From the NCBI RefSeq assembly GCF_017311575.1, contig NZ_JAFFQY010000064.1:62001-126000 (forward strand): a stretch of DNA of 64,000 nt, written 5' to 3'. Below are positions 53,954 to 61,917 of this stretch, piece by piece. Origin of the DNA: Roseococcus thiosulfatophilus (GTDB lineage: Bacteria; Pseudomonadota; Alphaproteobacteria; Acetobacterales; Acetobacteraceae). The translations under genes and the position numbers were made by a program. The notes under the pieces are model-generated. The model was given only the letters and a program-made list of their open reading frames with translations. It searched no databases and was not told the DNA's origin. Every line of letters starts with the position of its first letter. The first letter of the stretch is position 1.

Positions 53954-54100
53954 GCCGCCGATTCAGGCCCCGGCTGCGCCGGGACGATCGGGCGCGGGTG
54001 GGCTGTGCGACCGATTCACGCCCCGGCTGCGCCGGGACGATCGGGCGCCCGTGGGCTGTGCGACCGATTCACGCCCGGCTGCGCCGGACGATCGGGCGCA
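53954..54100. repeat. palindromic repeat array, three units of about 53 bp
   Basis: Three units start near 53954, 54007 and 54060 and read, in this orientation, GCGACCGATTCACG, a GC core CCCGGCTGCGCCGGG, then GACGATCGGGCGC. Read on the other strand, the ends GCGCCCGATCG and GTGAATCGGTCGC are the same as those of the array at 13916, while the inner hairpin is different. The first unit has diverged; the third is slightly shortened in its hairpin. The array fills the gap between phaC and the convergent lipoprotein gene, whose TAA is one base past it. Confidence 0.9.
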
Positions 54101-54733
54101 TTAGAGCGGCGGGCCGGCCAGTCCCATCCAGTTCATCACCCCCACCGGCTCGGTGCCGACCGAACCGCCGAGGCCACGCCCGGCGAAGCCCTGGTGGCGT
54201 TCCAGCTCCTCGCGCAGCGCGGGGAGCGCGAGGGCCGCACCTGGCCGGGGCCCCGGCTGCCGCAGCCGCGCCAGCGCATCAGGCCGCACGCGCAGGAACA
54301 CCGCTGACGACATGGCCCGCTGCACCGCCGCCGCATCATTGGCCCGCAGCGCGCGGGAGGCGGCCACCAGCGCCTGCACCACCTGCTCGGGCGTCGCATC
54401 GGGGGAGATGGCCAGCGCCGCGCGGCTCTCCTCCACCGCGCGTTGCAGGGCGAAGCGGTGCGAGGCGGGGATATTGGCCAGTCGGTAACCCGCCCGCGTC
54501 TCGCCCGAAAGCCATTCCAGGCGGGCAGCGGCAAGGGCGGCCTCGACCGGGCGGTCATCGCGCGCCGTCTCCGGCGCCGTGGCATCGGCCACGGCCAAGT
54601 CCAGGATGGCGCCGAGCGGCGCCACCACCCGCCCTTCCGACAATTCCGCCGCGGGCTCGGGCACGGCCGGGCGGCGCGCCTCGGCGCAGGCCGCCAGCAG
54701 CGCCGCCAGCGCGAGGACGCCCAGGGCGCGCAT
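54101..54733 (-). CDS. lipoprotein of unknown function (paralogue of next gene)
   Basis: 210 aa. Signal with lipobox (LLAAC, C16). The mature part is helical with LEWLSGETRAGYRLANIPASHRF and a region from about 96 to 159 (AVEESRAALAISPDATPEQVV, ALRANDAAAVQRAM, PDALARLRQ) that aligns with the neighbouring lipoprotein. It ends NWMGLAGPPL. The start overlaps the stop of the upstream gene by one base (TGATG). The function is unknown. Confidence 0.65.
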   Translation of the reverse strand: MRALGVLALAALLAACAEARRPAVPEPAAELSEGRVVAPLGAILDLAVADATAPETARDDRPVEAALAAARLEWLSGETRAGYRLANIPASHRFALQRAVEESRAALAISPDATPEQVVQALVAASRALRANDAAAVQRAMSSAVFLRVRPDALARLRQPGPRPGAALALPALREELERHQGFAGRGLGGSVGTEPVGVMNWMGLAGPPL

Positions 54734-55323
54734 CAGCGGTGGCGGCCCCGGCTGGACATGTCACGGGGCACCTCGATCTGCCGATCAAGGGACATGCGGG
54801 CCATCTCGGCGGCGCGGGCGGTCTGCGGCAGGGGAGGCAGGGCGGCGAGGCGCGCCAGCGTGGCCTCGGGCCCGGCGGTGAAGGCAGGCGTGGCCAATGC
54901 CGCCCCTGCCCTGCCCGGCTCATTGGCCGAAAGCGCCGCCTCGGCGGCCAGCAGGCCGTCGATCACACCCTGCGCGGGCGCGCCCTCGGCCACGCCCAGC
55001 GCGGACCGCCATTCGCGACGCGCGGCGAGAAGCTGCAACTCCGTCATGCCGTCCAGCCGGATCGTCATCAGCGGGTCCTGCGGGAGGGCGACGGTGATGT
55101 ACTCCATATTGGCCAGAGCCCGCGCGGCCGCGGCCGGCTGGCCCTGAAGCTGGGCGGGCCGGGCGAAGGTGCCGCTGGCGGCGAAGACCGCGCCCCGCGT
55201 CGGATCCCCGGCCCCCAGCAGGTAGTTGCTGGGCAGCGTCGCCGTCTCGGGCGGGGTGACGCCCGCGCAGGCGGCGAAGGCCAGGGGCAGCACCAGGATC
55301 AGGGCGCGGCGCTTCTGGGTCAT
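54733..55323 (-). CDS. lipoprotein of unknown function (paralogue of previous gene)
   Basis: 196 aa. Signal with lipobox (AFAAC, C19). Region 95-161 (ELQLLAARREWRSALGVAEG, VIDGLLAAEAALSANEPGRAGAAL, PEATLARLAAL) aligns with residues 96-159 of the adjacent lipoprotein, indicating an old tandem duplication. It overlaps the gamma carbonic anhydrase stop by four bases, so three genes form a coupled run. No function is known. Confidence 0.65.
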   Translation of the reverse strand: MTQKRRALILVLPLAFAACAGVTPPETATLPSNYLLGAGDPTRGAVFAASGTFARPAQLQGQPAAAARALANMEYITVALPQDPLMTIRLDGMTELQLLAARREWRSALGVAEGAPAQGVIDGLLAAEAALSANEPGRAGAALATPAFTAGPEATLARLAALPPLPQTARAAEMARMSLDRQIEVPRDMSSRGRHR

Positions 55324-55871
55324 GGGCTGTGCGTCTCCGGTTCCAGGATGGCGGCCAGCGAGAGGCGGTGCCGCCCGGAGAGCTCTACATAGTGCTTCGC
55401 CGTCGTGTCGAAACCCGCGCGCTGCTCGACCGTGAGAACGCGGACCAGCTTCGCGGGGTTGCCCATCCAGAGCTCCAGCGCGCCGATGCGCTTGCCCGGC
55501 GGCAGGACGGAGCCCGCGGCCAGCACGCCGCCCGCCTCCACCACCGCATCGTCCAGCACGGTGGCACCCATGCCGATGAAGGCGCGGTCCTCCAGCTTGC
55601 AGGCGTGGATGATGGCGGCATGGCCCACCGTGACATCGGCGCCGATGATGGTGGACTGCCGCCCGGCATTCACATGGATGATGGTGCCGTCCTGGATGTT
55701 GGTGCGCGGCCCGATGCGGATGATGTTCGTGTCGCCGCGCAGCACGCAGTGATACCAGATATTGGCGCCGGCGCCGATCTCGACATCGCCGATCACGGCC
55801 GCGGTGGGCGCCACCCATGCTTCCGGATGGACCACCGGCACCTTGCCTTCGAAGGGATAGAAGGGACCCAT
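55320..55871 (-). CDS. gamma carbonic anhydrase family protein
   Basis: 183 aa left-handed beta-helix. VAPTAAVIGDVEIGAGANIWYHCVLRGD and the hexapeptide repeats continue with IIHVNAGRQSTIIGADVTVGHAAIIHACKLED, where histidine ligands appear in the expected spots. Members include YrdA and PaaY and often have acyltransferase-like or weak carbonic anhydrase activity. It is followed by two coupled lipoprotein genes and preceded by argC. Confidence 0.9.
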   Translation of the reverse strand: MGPFYPFEGKVPVVHPEAWVAPTAAVIGDVEIGAGANIWYHCVLRGDTNIIRIGPRTNIQDGTIIHVNAGRQSTIIGADVTVGHAAIIHACKLEDRAFIGMGATVLDDAVVEAGGVLAAGSVLPPGKRIGALELWMGNPAKLVRVLTVEQRAGFDTTAKHYVELSGRHRLSLAAILEPETHSP

Positions 55872-55876
55872 GCGCG

Positions 55877-56836
55877 TTACTCCGCCGCCTGTTGCGTGGC
55901 GCCGGGCAGCGTGGTCTGCACCGCGATGCCCAGCATCAGTCCGATATTCTGCACCGCGGCCCCCGAGGCGCCCTTGCCCAGGTTGTCATAGCGGGCCGTC
56001 AGCACCGCATGGCCCCGCTTCGCGTTGCCGTGGACGCGCAGCTCGATGGCGTTGGTGTTGTTCAGCGCCTGGGGTTCGAGCTTGGCGCCGGCTTCGGCCG
56101 GAACCACGCGGACATGCTCGGCGCCGGCATAGCGGGCGCGCAGCGCCTCCTCCAGTGCGGAGGGGTCCGGCCGGCCGGGCAGCAGGTCGAGGTGCAGCGG
56201 GATGCTGTCGATCATGCCCTGGCGGAAATCCCCCACCGAGGGCACGAAGATGGGGCGGCGCGTCAGCCCGGCATGGAGCTGAAGTTCCGCCACGTGCTTG
56301 TGCTCGAGCGTGAGGCCATACAGCTCGAAATCCGGTGCCGTGCGGGCCTCATAGGCCGCGATCATGGCGTTGCCGCCGCCCGAATAGCCCGAGACGGCGT
56401 TGACGCTGATGGGGTGGTCGGCCGGGATCAGCCCGGCCTCGACCAGCGGGCGCAGCAGCAGGATGGCGCCGGTGGGGTAGCAACCTGGGTTGGAGACGCG
56501 TGCGGCGGCGGCGATGCGGCCGGGCTGCTCGGGCGAAAGCTCCGCCAGGCCATACTCCCAGTCAGCCGCCACGCGGTGGGCGGTGCTGGCATCCAGCAGC
56601 TTGGGGGCCTTGGCGCCGAGCGACGCGGCGAGTGCCGCACTCTCCCGCGCCGCGTCATCGGGCAGGCAGAGGACGACGAGGTCCACCTCCTCCATCATGG
56701 CGCGGCGGGCCTCGGGGTCCTTCCGGCGCTCGGGCGCGATGGAACGGACCGTGACGTTGGACAGCAGTTCCAGGCGCTGGCGGATTTGCAGCCCGGTGGT
56801 GCCGGCCTCGCCGTCAATGAAGATGCTGGGGGTCAT
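55877..56836 (-). CDS. argC: N-acetyl-gamma-glutamyl-phosphate reductase, type 2
   Basis: 319 aa. [17 protein letters not shown] is the NADP-binding start of the shorter AgrC-type 2, [23 protein letters not shown] holds the catalytic cysteine, and [10 protein letters not shown] and [15 protein letters not shown] follow. It reduces N-acetylglutamyl phosphate in arginine synthesis. It is placed between gamma carbonic anhydrase and rpsI, the usual alphaproteobacterial rplM-rpsI-argC order. Confidence 0.94.
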   Translation of the reverse strand: MTPSIFIDGEAGTTGLQIRQRLELLSNVTVRSIAPERRKDPEARRAMMEEVDLVVLCLPDDAARESAALAASLGAKAPKLLDASTAHRVAADWEYGLAELSPEQPGRIAAAARVSNPGCYPTGAILLLRPLVEAGLIPADHPISVNAVSGYSGGGNAMIAAYEARTAPDFELYGLTLEHKHVAELQLHAGLTRRPIFVPSVGDFRQGMIDSIPLHLDLLPGRPDPSALEEALRARYAGAEHVRVVPAEAGAKLEPQALNNTNAIELRVHGNAKRGHAVLTARYDNLGKGASGAAVQNIGLMLGIAVQTTLPGATQQAAE

Positions 56837-56874
56837 GGGGCTTTCCTCTGCGCCAAGTCTGGACCGGAAGGGGC

Positions 56875-56912
56875 GAATAAGAAAGGGGCGGACCCTGGTG
56901 GGCCCGCCCCTT
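56875..56912 (-). terminator. intrinsic terminator of the rplM-rpsI operon
   Basis: On the minus strand AAGGGGCGG and CCGCCCCTT form a 9-bp stem about 50 bases after the rpsI stop, followed by TTTCTTATT. Confidence 0.78.
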
Positions 56913-56961
56913 CTGGAAGGTATGACAGCCTTTCGGGCCGGCGCGGACGCCGGGCCCGGCG

Positions 56962-57462
56962 TCAGCGCTTGCTGAACTGGAAGGAACGTCGCGCCTTCAT
57001 CTTGCCGTACTTCTTGCGCTCGACCGCACGCGGGTCGCGCGTCAGGAAGCCGGCCTTCTTCAGGATGCCGCGCAGGTCGGGCTCATAGTTGCACAGCGCG
57101 CGGGAGATGCCGTGGCGCACCGCGCCGGCCTGGCCGGACAGACCGCCGCCCACCACCGTCGCGATGACGTCGAAGGTCTGGTAGCGGTCGGCCACCAGGA
57201 AGGGCTGGGTGATCAGCATCCGCAGCACCGGGCGCGCGAAATACTTCGACGCCGGCTTGTCGTTGATGGTGATGACGCCCTTGCCCGGCTTGATCCAGAC
57301 GCGCGCCACGCTCTCCTTGCGGGAGCCGGTGGCATAGGCGCGGCCCTGGGCGTCACGCTTCGGCTCGCGCTTCACGGCCTCGGCGGCGCCTTCGGCGGCC
57401 GGCGTGCCCTGGACGAGGCTCTTGAGGTCGGCGAGGGAGGTCGCCGTGGTCTGCTCGCTCAT
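56962..57462 (-). CDS. rpsI: 30S ribosomal protein S9
   Basis: 166 aa. The C-terminus [35 protein letters not shown] and KYFARPVL and [20 protein letters not shown] are characteristic. The first 45 residues ([21 protein letters not shown]) are the acidic-rich extension typical of alphaproteobacteria. It is part of the 30S head and is cotranscribed with rplM, from which it is separated by five bases. Confidence 0.96.
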   Translation of the reverse strand: MSEQTTATSLADLKSLVQGTPAAEGAAEAVKREPKRDAQGRAYATGSRKESVARVWIKPGKGVITINDKPASKYFARPVLRMLITQPFLVADRYQTFDVIATVVGGGLSGQAGAVRHGISRALCNYEPDLRGILKKAGFLTRDPRAVERKKYGKMKARRSFQFSKR

Positions 57463-57467
57463 CGGGG

Positions 57468-57953
57468 TCAGGCCTTCTGCGCGCCAGGCGCGACATTCTT
57501 GCGGTTCATGGCCGCGACATCCAGTGCCACGGGCGACTGGCCGGCATGGGGATGCTCGGTGCCGGCATAGACGTGCAGGTTCTTCATCTGCTTCCGGCCG
57601 AGCGGCCCGCGGGTGATCATGCGCTCCACGGCCTTCTCGATCACGCGCTCGGGGTGGCGGCTCTCGAGGCGCTGGCGCAGGGAACGGCCCTTCACGCCAC
57701 CGGCATAGCCGGTGTGCCAGTAGAAGAATTCCTGCTCGGCCTTGTTGCCGGTCAGCCGCACCTTGTCGGCATTGATGATGACGACATGGTCGCCGCAATC
57801 CACATGCGGGGTGAATTGCGGCTTGTGCTTGCCGCGAAGCCGGTTGGCGACGATGGACGCGAGGCGGCCGAGAATGAGGCCATCGGCGTCAATCACCCAC
57901 CAGCCCTTCTGGACCTCCGCCGGCTTCAGCGAGCGGGTCTGTGTGCTGAGCAT
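57468..57953 (-). CDS. rplM: 50S ribosomal protein L13
   Basis: 161 aa. [47 protein letters not shown] and the C-terminal [13 protein letters not shown] are conserved L13 features. It is an early assembly protein of the 50S subunit. A promoter lies just upstream, and rpsI follows. Confidence 0.97.
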   Translation of the reverse strand: MLSTQTRSLKPAEVQKGWWVIDADGLILGRLASIVANRLRGKHKPQFTPHVDCGDHVVIINADKVRLTGNKAEQEFFYWHTGYAGGVKGRSLRQRLESRHPERVIEKAVERMITRGPLGRKQMKNLHVYAGTEHPHAGQSPVALDVAAMNRKNVAPGAQKA

Positions 57954-57982
57954 GATCTACCCTGGAATTGAAAACCGCGGGA

Positions 57983-58011
57983 TATGTGCCCCAACCGGCG
58001 CGCGAGGTCAA
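57983..58011 (-). promoter_or_regulatory. sigma70-type promoter of rplM-rpsI
   Basis: On the minus strand TTGACC (58011-58006) and CACATA (57988-57983) are separated by 17 bases and lie 30 bases before the rplM ATG. Confidence 0.6.
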
Positions 58012-58034
58012 GCGCGGACTGGGTTTTTCATGCG

Positions 58035-58050
58035 TGGTATCATCATACCG
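58035..58050. promoter_or_regulatory. inverted repeat, possible GntR-type operator
   Basis: GGTAT, CATC and ATACC form a short palindrome within TGGTATCATCATACCG, in the gap between the divergent rplM and Bug genes. FadR-type GntR repressors bind comparable sequences. No regulator gene is adjacent, so this is only a lead. Confidence 0.3.
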
Positions 58051-58133
58051 GCTCGCGCAGCAATTCCTTGCATTTCCCCCGCCCGGCTTGCCACGCTGCG
58101 CCACAATCAGAAGAATCCCTGGAGGAAACACGC

Positions 58134-59093
58134 ATGTCCATCACCCGCCGCGCGGCGCTGGCCGCGCCGCTGCTGGCCGCCCCCTTTCTGCCGGCGCGCG
58201 CCCAGTCGGGCGTCACGTCCGTCGTCATCCCCTATGCGGCGGGCGGGGCCTCCGACGTGGTGGGGCGCATCGTGACCGAGGGGCTGGCGCAGCGCCTGGG
58301 CGGCACCTTCATCATGGACCACAAGCCCGGCGCCTCCACCACCATCGCCGCCCGGCACGTGGCGCGCGCCCAGCCCGATGGGCGCACCCTGCTGCTGGCC
58401 ACCGTCGTCACCATGGCCATGGCACCGCTTGCCATCCGGGAGCCTGGCTATGACCCGGTGCGTGACTTCACCCACATGACCGCGGTCTGCACCACCGAGG
58501 CCTGGCTGGTGGCGAATGAGCGCTGGGGCAGCCTCGAGGCGCTCTTCGCCGCCGCCCGCCAGCGCCCGGGCCAGCTCAGCTATGCGAGCTGGGGCGTCGG
58601 CACCACGGCCCACCTGCCCATGGTCGAGCTGACGGCGCGGGCGGGGGTCGAGATGCTGCACGTGCCCTTCAACGGCGCGCCGGCGGCCCTCACCGAGGTG
58701 ATCTCGGGCCGGGTGGATTGCATGATCGTCCTGGTCGCGGCCTCGCGCGGGCAGGTGGAGGCCGGCCGGGTGCGCGTGCTGGGCGCGGCCAACAAGGAGC
58801 GCATCGCGGCCTATCCCGACATCCCCACCGTGGCCGAGCAGGGCTTTTCCGGCTTCGGCGGCGGCGCCTGGTATTCGCTGCACGGCCCGCGCGGCATGCA
58901 GCCCGAGCAGGCGCGGCGCATCACCCAGGCCGCGATCGAGAGCTTCAGCACGCCCGAGGCCATCGCCTTCATGCGCAGCCGCGGCCTCGCCCCCGATGAA
59001 TTCGGCACCGAGGCGCTGGTCGCCCGCATCCCGCGCGAGCTGGAGCAGAACCGCGAGCTGATGAGCCGGGCCGGGATCACGCCCGGGGCCTGA
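58134..59093 (+). CDS. tripartite tricarboxylate transporter substrate-binding protein (Bug family)
   Basis: 319 aa with a signal MSITRRAALAAPLLAAPFLP. VTSVVIPYAAGGASDVVGRI, MDHKPGASTTIAARHVA and MLHVPFNGAPAALTEVISG follow the Bug pattern. GGAGG lies seven bases before the ATG. The ligand is unknown. No TctA/TctB permease is near. It precedes a VOC protein and an IlvD/Edd family dehydratase, so it may bind a sugar acid or related compound. Confidence 0.9.
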   Translation: MSITRRAALAAPLLAAPFLPARAQSGVTSVVIPYAAGGASDVVGRIVTEGLAQRLGGTFIMDHKPGASTTIAARHVARAQPDGRTLLLATVVTMAMAPLAIREPGYDPVRDFTHMTAVCTTEAWLVANERWGSLEALFAAARQRPGQLSYASWGVGTTAHLPMVELTARAGVEMLHVPFNGAPAALTEVISGRVDCMIVLVAASRGQVEAGRVRVLGAANKERIAAYPDIPTVAEQGFSGFGGGAWYSLHGPRGMQPEQARRITQAAIESFSTPEAIAFMRSRGLAPDEFGTEALVARIPRELEQNRELMSRAGITPGA

Positions 59094-59173
59094 ACGGCGG
59101 CGCCTGATTCCCGCAAGACGGGTCAAGCCGTGCGGCGTTATCCCTGGCAGGCAACCAGCAAGGGAAACGCCGC

Positions 59174-59566
59174 ATGTTCAGCCACGTCACCTTCGGCACC
59201 AATGACCTTACGCGCGCCGCCGCCTTCTATGATCCGCTGATGGCGCGCCTGGGTTTCCGCCGTATCGAGAGCGACCCGGCACATGGCCTCATCGGCTATG
59301 GAACGGGCCCCGAGGAAACACCGCAATTCTACCTGATGAAGCCCTTCGACGGCCAGGCGGCCACGGTGGGCAACGGCGCCATGGCCGCCTTCGAGGCGCG
59401 GGACCGCGCCACGGTGGATGAATTCCACCGCATCGCCATGGAAGGGGGCGGCAGCTGCGAGGGCCCGCCGGGGCTTCGCCCGCACTATCATCCCGACTAC
59501 TACGGGACCTATGTCCGCGACGCGGACGGGAACAAGCTGTGCTGCGTGTGCCACCGCCCCGCCTGA
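59174..59566 (+). CDS. VOC family protein
   Basis: 130 aa. FSHVTFGTNDLTRAAAFYDPLMARLGF gives the first beta-alpha-beta motif with a metal histidine, and YGTYVRDADGNKLCCVCH the second half with a terminal C-x-x-C-H. A single-chain glyoxalase/bleomycin-resistance fold is clear; the substrate is unknown. It is 13 bases short of the dehydratase gene's preferred start, suggesting cotranscription. Confidence 0.83.
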   Translation: MFSHVTFGTNDLTRAAAFYDPLMARLGFRRIESDPAHGLIGYGTGPEETPQFYLMKPFDGQAATVGNGAMAAFEARDRATVDEFHRIAMEGGGSCEGPPGLRPHYHPDYYGTYVRDADGNKLCCVCHRPA

Positions 59567-59585
59567 GGGGCATGAGGGAATGACC

Positions 59586-61283
59586 ATGGAAGAGAAGAAG
59601 GGGCTGGCCCGGAACGCGGCCAACTACGGGGACCGGGAATTCGCGCTGTATCTGCGCCGCTCCTTCGCCAAGTCCATGGGCTATTCGCGCGACGCGCTGG
59701 CGCGGCCGGTGGTGGGCATCGCCGACACGGGCAGCGACCTCAACAACTGCCACCGCACCGCGCCGGAACTGATCGAGGCCGTGAAGCGGGGCGTGCTGAT
59801 GGCGGGGGGGCTGCCGATGAGCTTTCCCACCGTCAGCCTGTGCGAGCCCTATCTGAACCCCTGCTCCATGCACTACCGCAACCTCATGGCGCTCGACACC
59901 GAGGCGATGATCTCGGCCCAGCCCATGGATGCCGTGGTGCTGGTGGGCGGCTGCGACAAGACGGTGCCGGCCCAGCTGATGGCGGCCGCGAGTGCCGGCG
60001 TGCCGGCCGTGCAGCTGGTCACGGGCCCGATGAGCGCCAACCGCTTCCAGGGCGAGCGCCTGGCCGCCTGCACCGATTGCCGCCGCTACTGGGCCCGCTA
60101 TCGCGCGGGCGAGGTGGATGAGGCGCGCATCGAGGAGGTGGAGGGCGCGCTCGCCACCACCGCCGGCACCTGCGGCGTGATGGGCACGGCCAGCACCATG
60201 GCCTGCATCGCGGCCGTGCTCGGCTTCATGCCGCTGGAGGGGGCGTCCATCCCGGCTGTCCACGCCGACCGGCTTCGCATCGCCGAGGAAGCGGGCGCCC
60301 AGGCCGTGCGCCTGATCCACAAGCCGGTGGCGCCGACCGCGCTGCTGACGCCGCAGTCCATCGAGAACGCGCTGCGGGTACTGCTGGCGCTGGGCGGCTC
60401 CACCAATGCGCTGGTGCACCTGGCGGCCATCGCGGGCCGCGCGGGGGTGGCCATCGACTACCACCGGCTGAACGAGCTGTCGGACACCACGCCCGTGCTG
60501 GTGGACCTGAAGCCCACCGGCGAGGGCTACATGGAGGATTTCCACTTCGCCGGCGGCATGAAGGCCCTGCTGCACGAACTGCGCGACCTGCTGCACCTGG
60601 ACTGCCCCGACCTCGACGGCGTGACGCTGGGCGAGCGGCTGGGCGCGGGCCCCGCCTATGTGGACCGCACCTACATCAAGGCGCGGGAGAACCCGGTCTC
60701 GCCCGTGGGCGGGCTGGTGGCGCTGCACGGCTCGCTGGCGCCGGAGGGCGCCATCCTGAAGCGTTCCGCCGCCACCCCTGCCCTCTTTGAGACCGAGGCG
60801 CGCTGTCTGGTCTTCGACGGGCTGGAGGATTTGGCAGCCCGCATTGACGACCCCGCGCTGGATGTCGAGCCGGGCGACATCATGATCCTGAAGGGCGCCG
60901 GCCCGCTGTCCAGCGCCGGCATGCCCGAGGCCGGCTACCTGCCCATCCCGAAGAAGCTGGCCCGCGCGGGCGTGAAGGACATGGTGCGGATGAGCGATTG
61001 CCGCATGTCCGGCACCGCCTTCGGCACGGTGGTGCTGCACATCGCGCCCGAGGCGGTGGCGGGCGGGCCGCTCGCGCTGGTGGAAACCGGGGACCGCGTG
61101 CGGCTTTCGGTGGAGAAGCGCAGCCTCGACCTGCTGGTGGACGAGGCGACGCTGGCCGAGCGCCGCGCCCGCTGGACCCCGCCCGAGGTGCCCAAGCGCG
61201 GCTGGGACGCGCTGGTGCGCCGCGAGGTGACCCAGGCGCCGCAGGGGGCCGATTTGCGCTTCCTGTTGCCGGAAGGGCAATAG
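59586..61283 (+). CDS. IlvD/Edd family dehydratase (sugar-acid dehydratase-like)
   Basis: 565 aa. DTGSDLNNCHRTAPELIEAVKRGV, LVGGCDKTVPAQLMAAAS, GTCGVMGTASTMACIAAVLGF and GGSTNALVHLAAIAGRAG provide the [2Fe-2S]/Mg site typical of the group; the last half has MVRMSDCRMSGTAFGTVVLHIAPEA. The subgroup is closer to L-arabonate/D-xylonate dehydratases than to IlvD, since it lacks the isoleucine-pathway context. ATG 59586 has GAGGGA six bases upstream; ATG 59580 is also possible. A palindromic repeat starts at its stop. Confidence 0.87.
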   Translation: MEEKKGLARNAANYGDREFALYLRRSFAKSMGYSRDALARPVVGIADTGSDLNNCHRTAPELIEAVKRGVLMAGGLPMSFPTVSLCEPYLNPCSMHYRNLMALDTEAMISAQPMDAVVLVGGCDKTVPAQLMAAASAGVPAVQLVTGPMSANRFQGERLAACTDCRRYWARYRAGEVDEARIEEVEGALATTAGTCGVMGTASTMACIAAVLGFMPLEGASIPAVHADRLRIAEEAGAQAVRLIHKPVAPTALLTPQSIENALRVLLALGGSTNALVHLAAIAGRAGVAIDYHRLNELSDTTPVLVDLKPTGEGYMEDFHFAGGMKALLHELRDLLHLDCPDLDGVTLGERLGAGPAYVDRTYIKARENPVSPVGGLVALHGSLAPEGAILKRSAATPALFETEARCLVFDGLEDLAARIDDPALDVEPGDIMILKGAGPLSSAGMPEAGYLPIPKKLARAGVKDMVRMSDCRMSGTAFGTVVLHIAPEAVAGGPLALVETGDRVRLSVEKRSLDLLVDEATLAERRARWTPPEVPKRGWDALVRREVTQAPQGADLRFLLPEGQ

Positions 61284-61339
61284 CGTCTGATCGGCTTCGG
61301 GATACCGAAGCCGTGAATCAGCCGCGGGGCAATAGCGTC
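61275..61339. repeat. palindromic repeat, single copy with 13-bp direct repeats
   Basis: Unit GCGTCTGATCGGCTTCGGGATACCGAAGCCGTGAATCAG-type begins at the last base of the dehydratase stop and forms a 9-bp stem (GGCTTCGGG... and its complement). GGGCAATAGCGTC occurs at 61275-61287 and again at 61327-61339, 52 bases apart, so the element is flanked by direct repeats and its first copy includes the end of the gene. The outer sequence resembles the units at 13916 and 53954. Confidence 0.8.
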
Positions 61340-61387
61340 CCCCTGGCCGCGAGGCGCTGAGCCACGGCGAAAGCGCCTGCGCCCCAT

Positions 61388-61411
61388 GTTGCCGGCGCTA
61401 TAGCCGGCAAC
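61388..61411. terminator. GC hairpin downstream of the dehydratase
   Basis: GTTGCCGGC (61388-61396) and GCCGGCAAC (61403-61411) form a perfect 9-bp stem with a six-base loop. No T tract follows. Confidence 0.45.
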
Positions 61412-61500
61412 CAACCGCCAGGGTTAGGCTTTCCTTCAGGCGACGGGCTGCCGACTCCATCCGGGGTCGCAGAACGGCCCGCGCCAGGAGGAAAATTGCC

Positions 61501-61830
61501 ATGTCGCGGCACCTGCTCGCGGCCGCGCTGCTGCCATGCCTGGCGGCGGTGCCGGCCCATGCCGACCCGTTCCAGCCCTGCACGGTGACGCTGTTCACCG
61601 CCCAGCCCCGCAGCGGTGAGGAGGCGCTGACCGAGGCGCGCCGCCAGATCGCCGCCCATCGCTGCGCCCCCGGCGACCCGCTGGTGGTGGTGGGCACGGG
61701 GTTCCAGCCCATGCTGCTTGCCGCCTCCCTGTGCCGGCGCGGCGCCTCGGTGCAGATCAGCGACATGCCCGACACCCAGGACCACACCCGCCAGGTGGAT
61801 TGCGAGCTTCCGGCCCGTGGTGGCCGCTGA
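61501..61830 (+). CDS. small secreted protein, hypothetical
   Basis: 109 aa. The signal MSRHLLAAALLPCLAAVPAHA is followed by DPFQPCTVTLFTAQPRSGEEA and a body with four cysteines. AGGAGG lies about ten bases before the ATG. No family is recognised. It is in the same direction as the neighbouring genes but separated from them by 70-200 bases. Confidence 0.6.
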   Translation: MSRHLLAAALLPCLAAVPAHADPFQPCTVTLFTAQPRSGEEALTEARRQIAAHRCAPGDPLVVVGTGFQPMLLAASLCRRGASVQISDMPDTQDHTRQVDCELPARGGR

Positions 61831-61917
61831 GGCACGCGCCACACCTGGCATTGTCCACGCCCCCTTGCCGCCGGGCGCAAACAGACGTTTTGATGGGGCA
61901 AAGTCGGAGTTTGCCCC

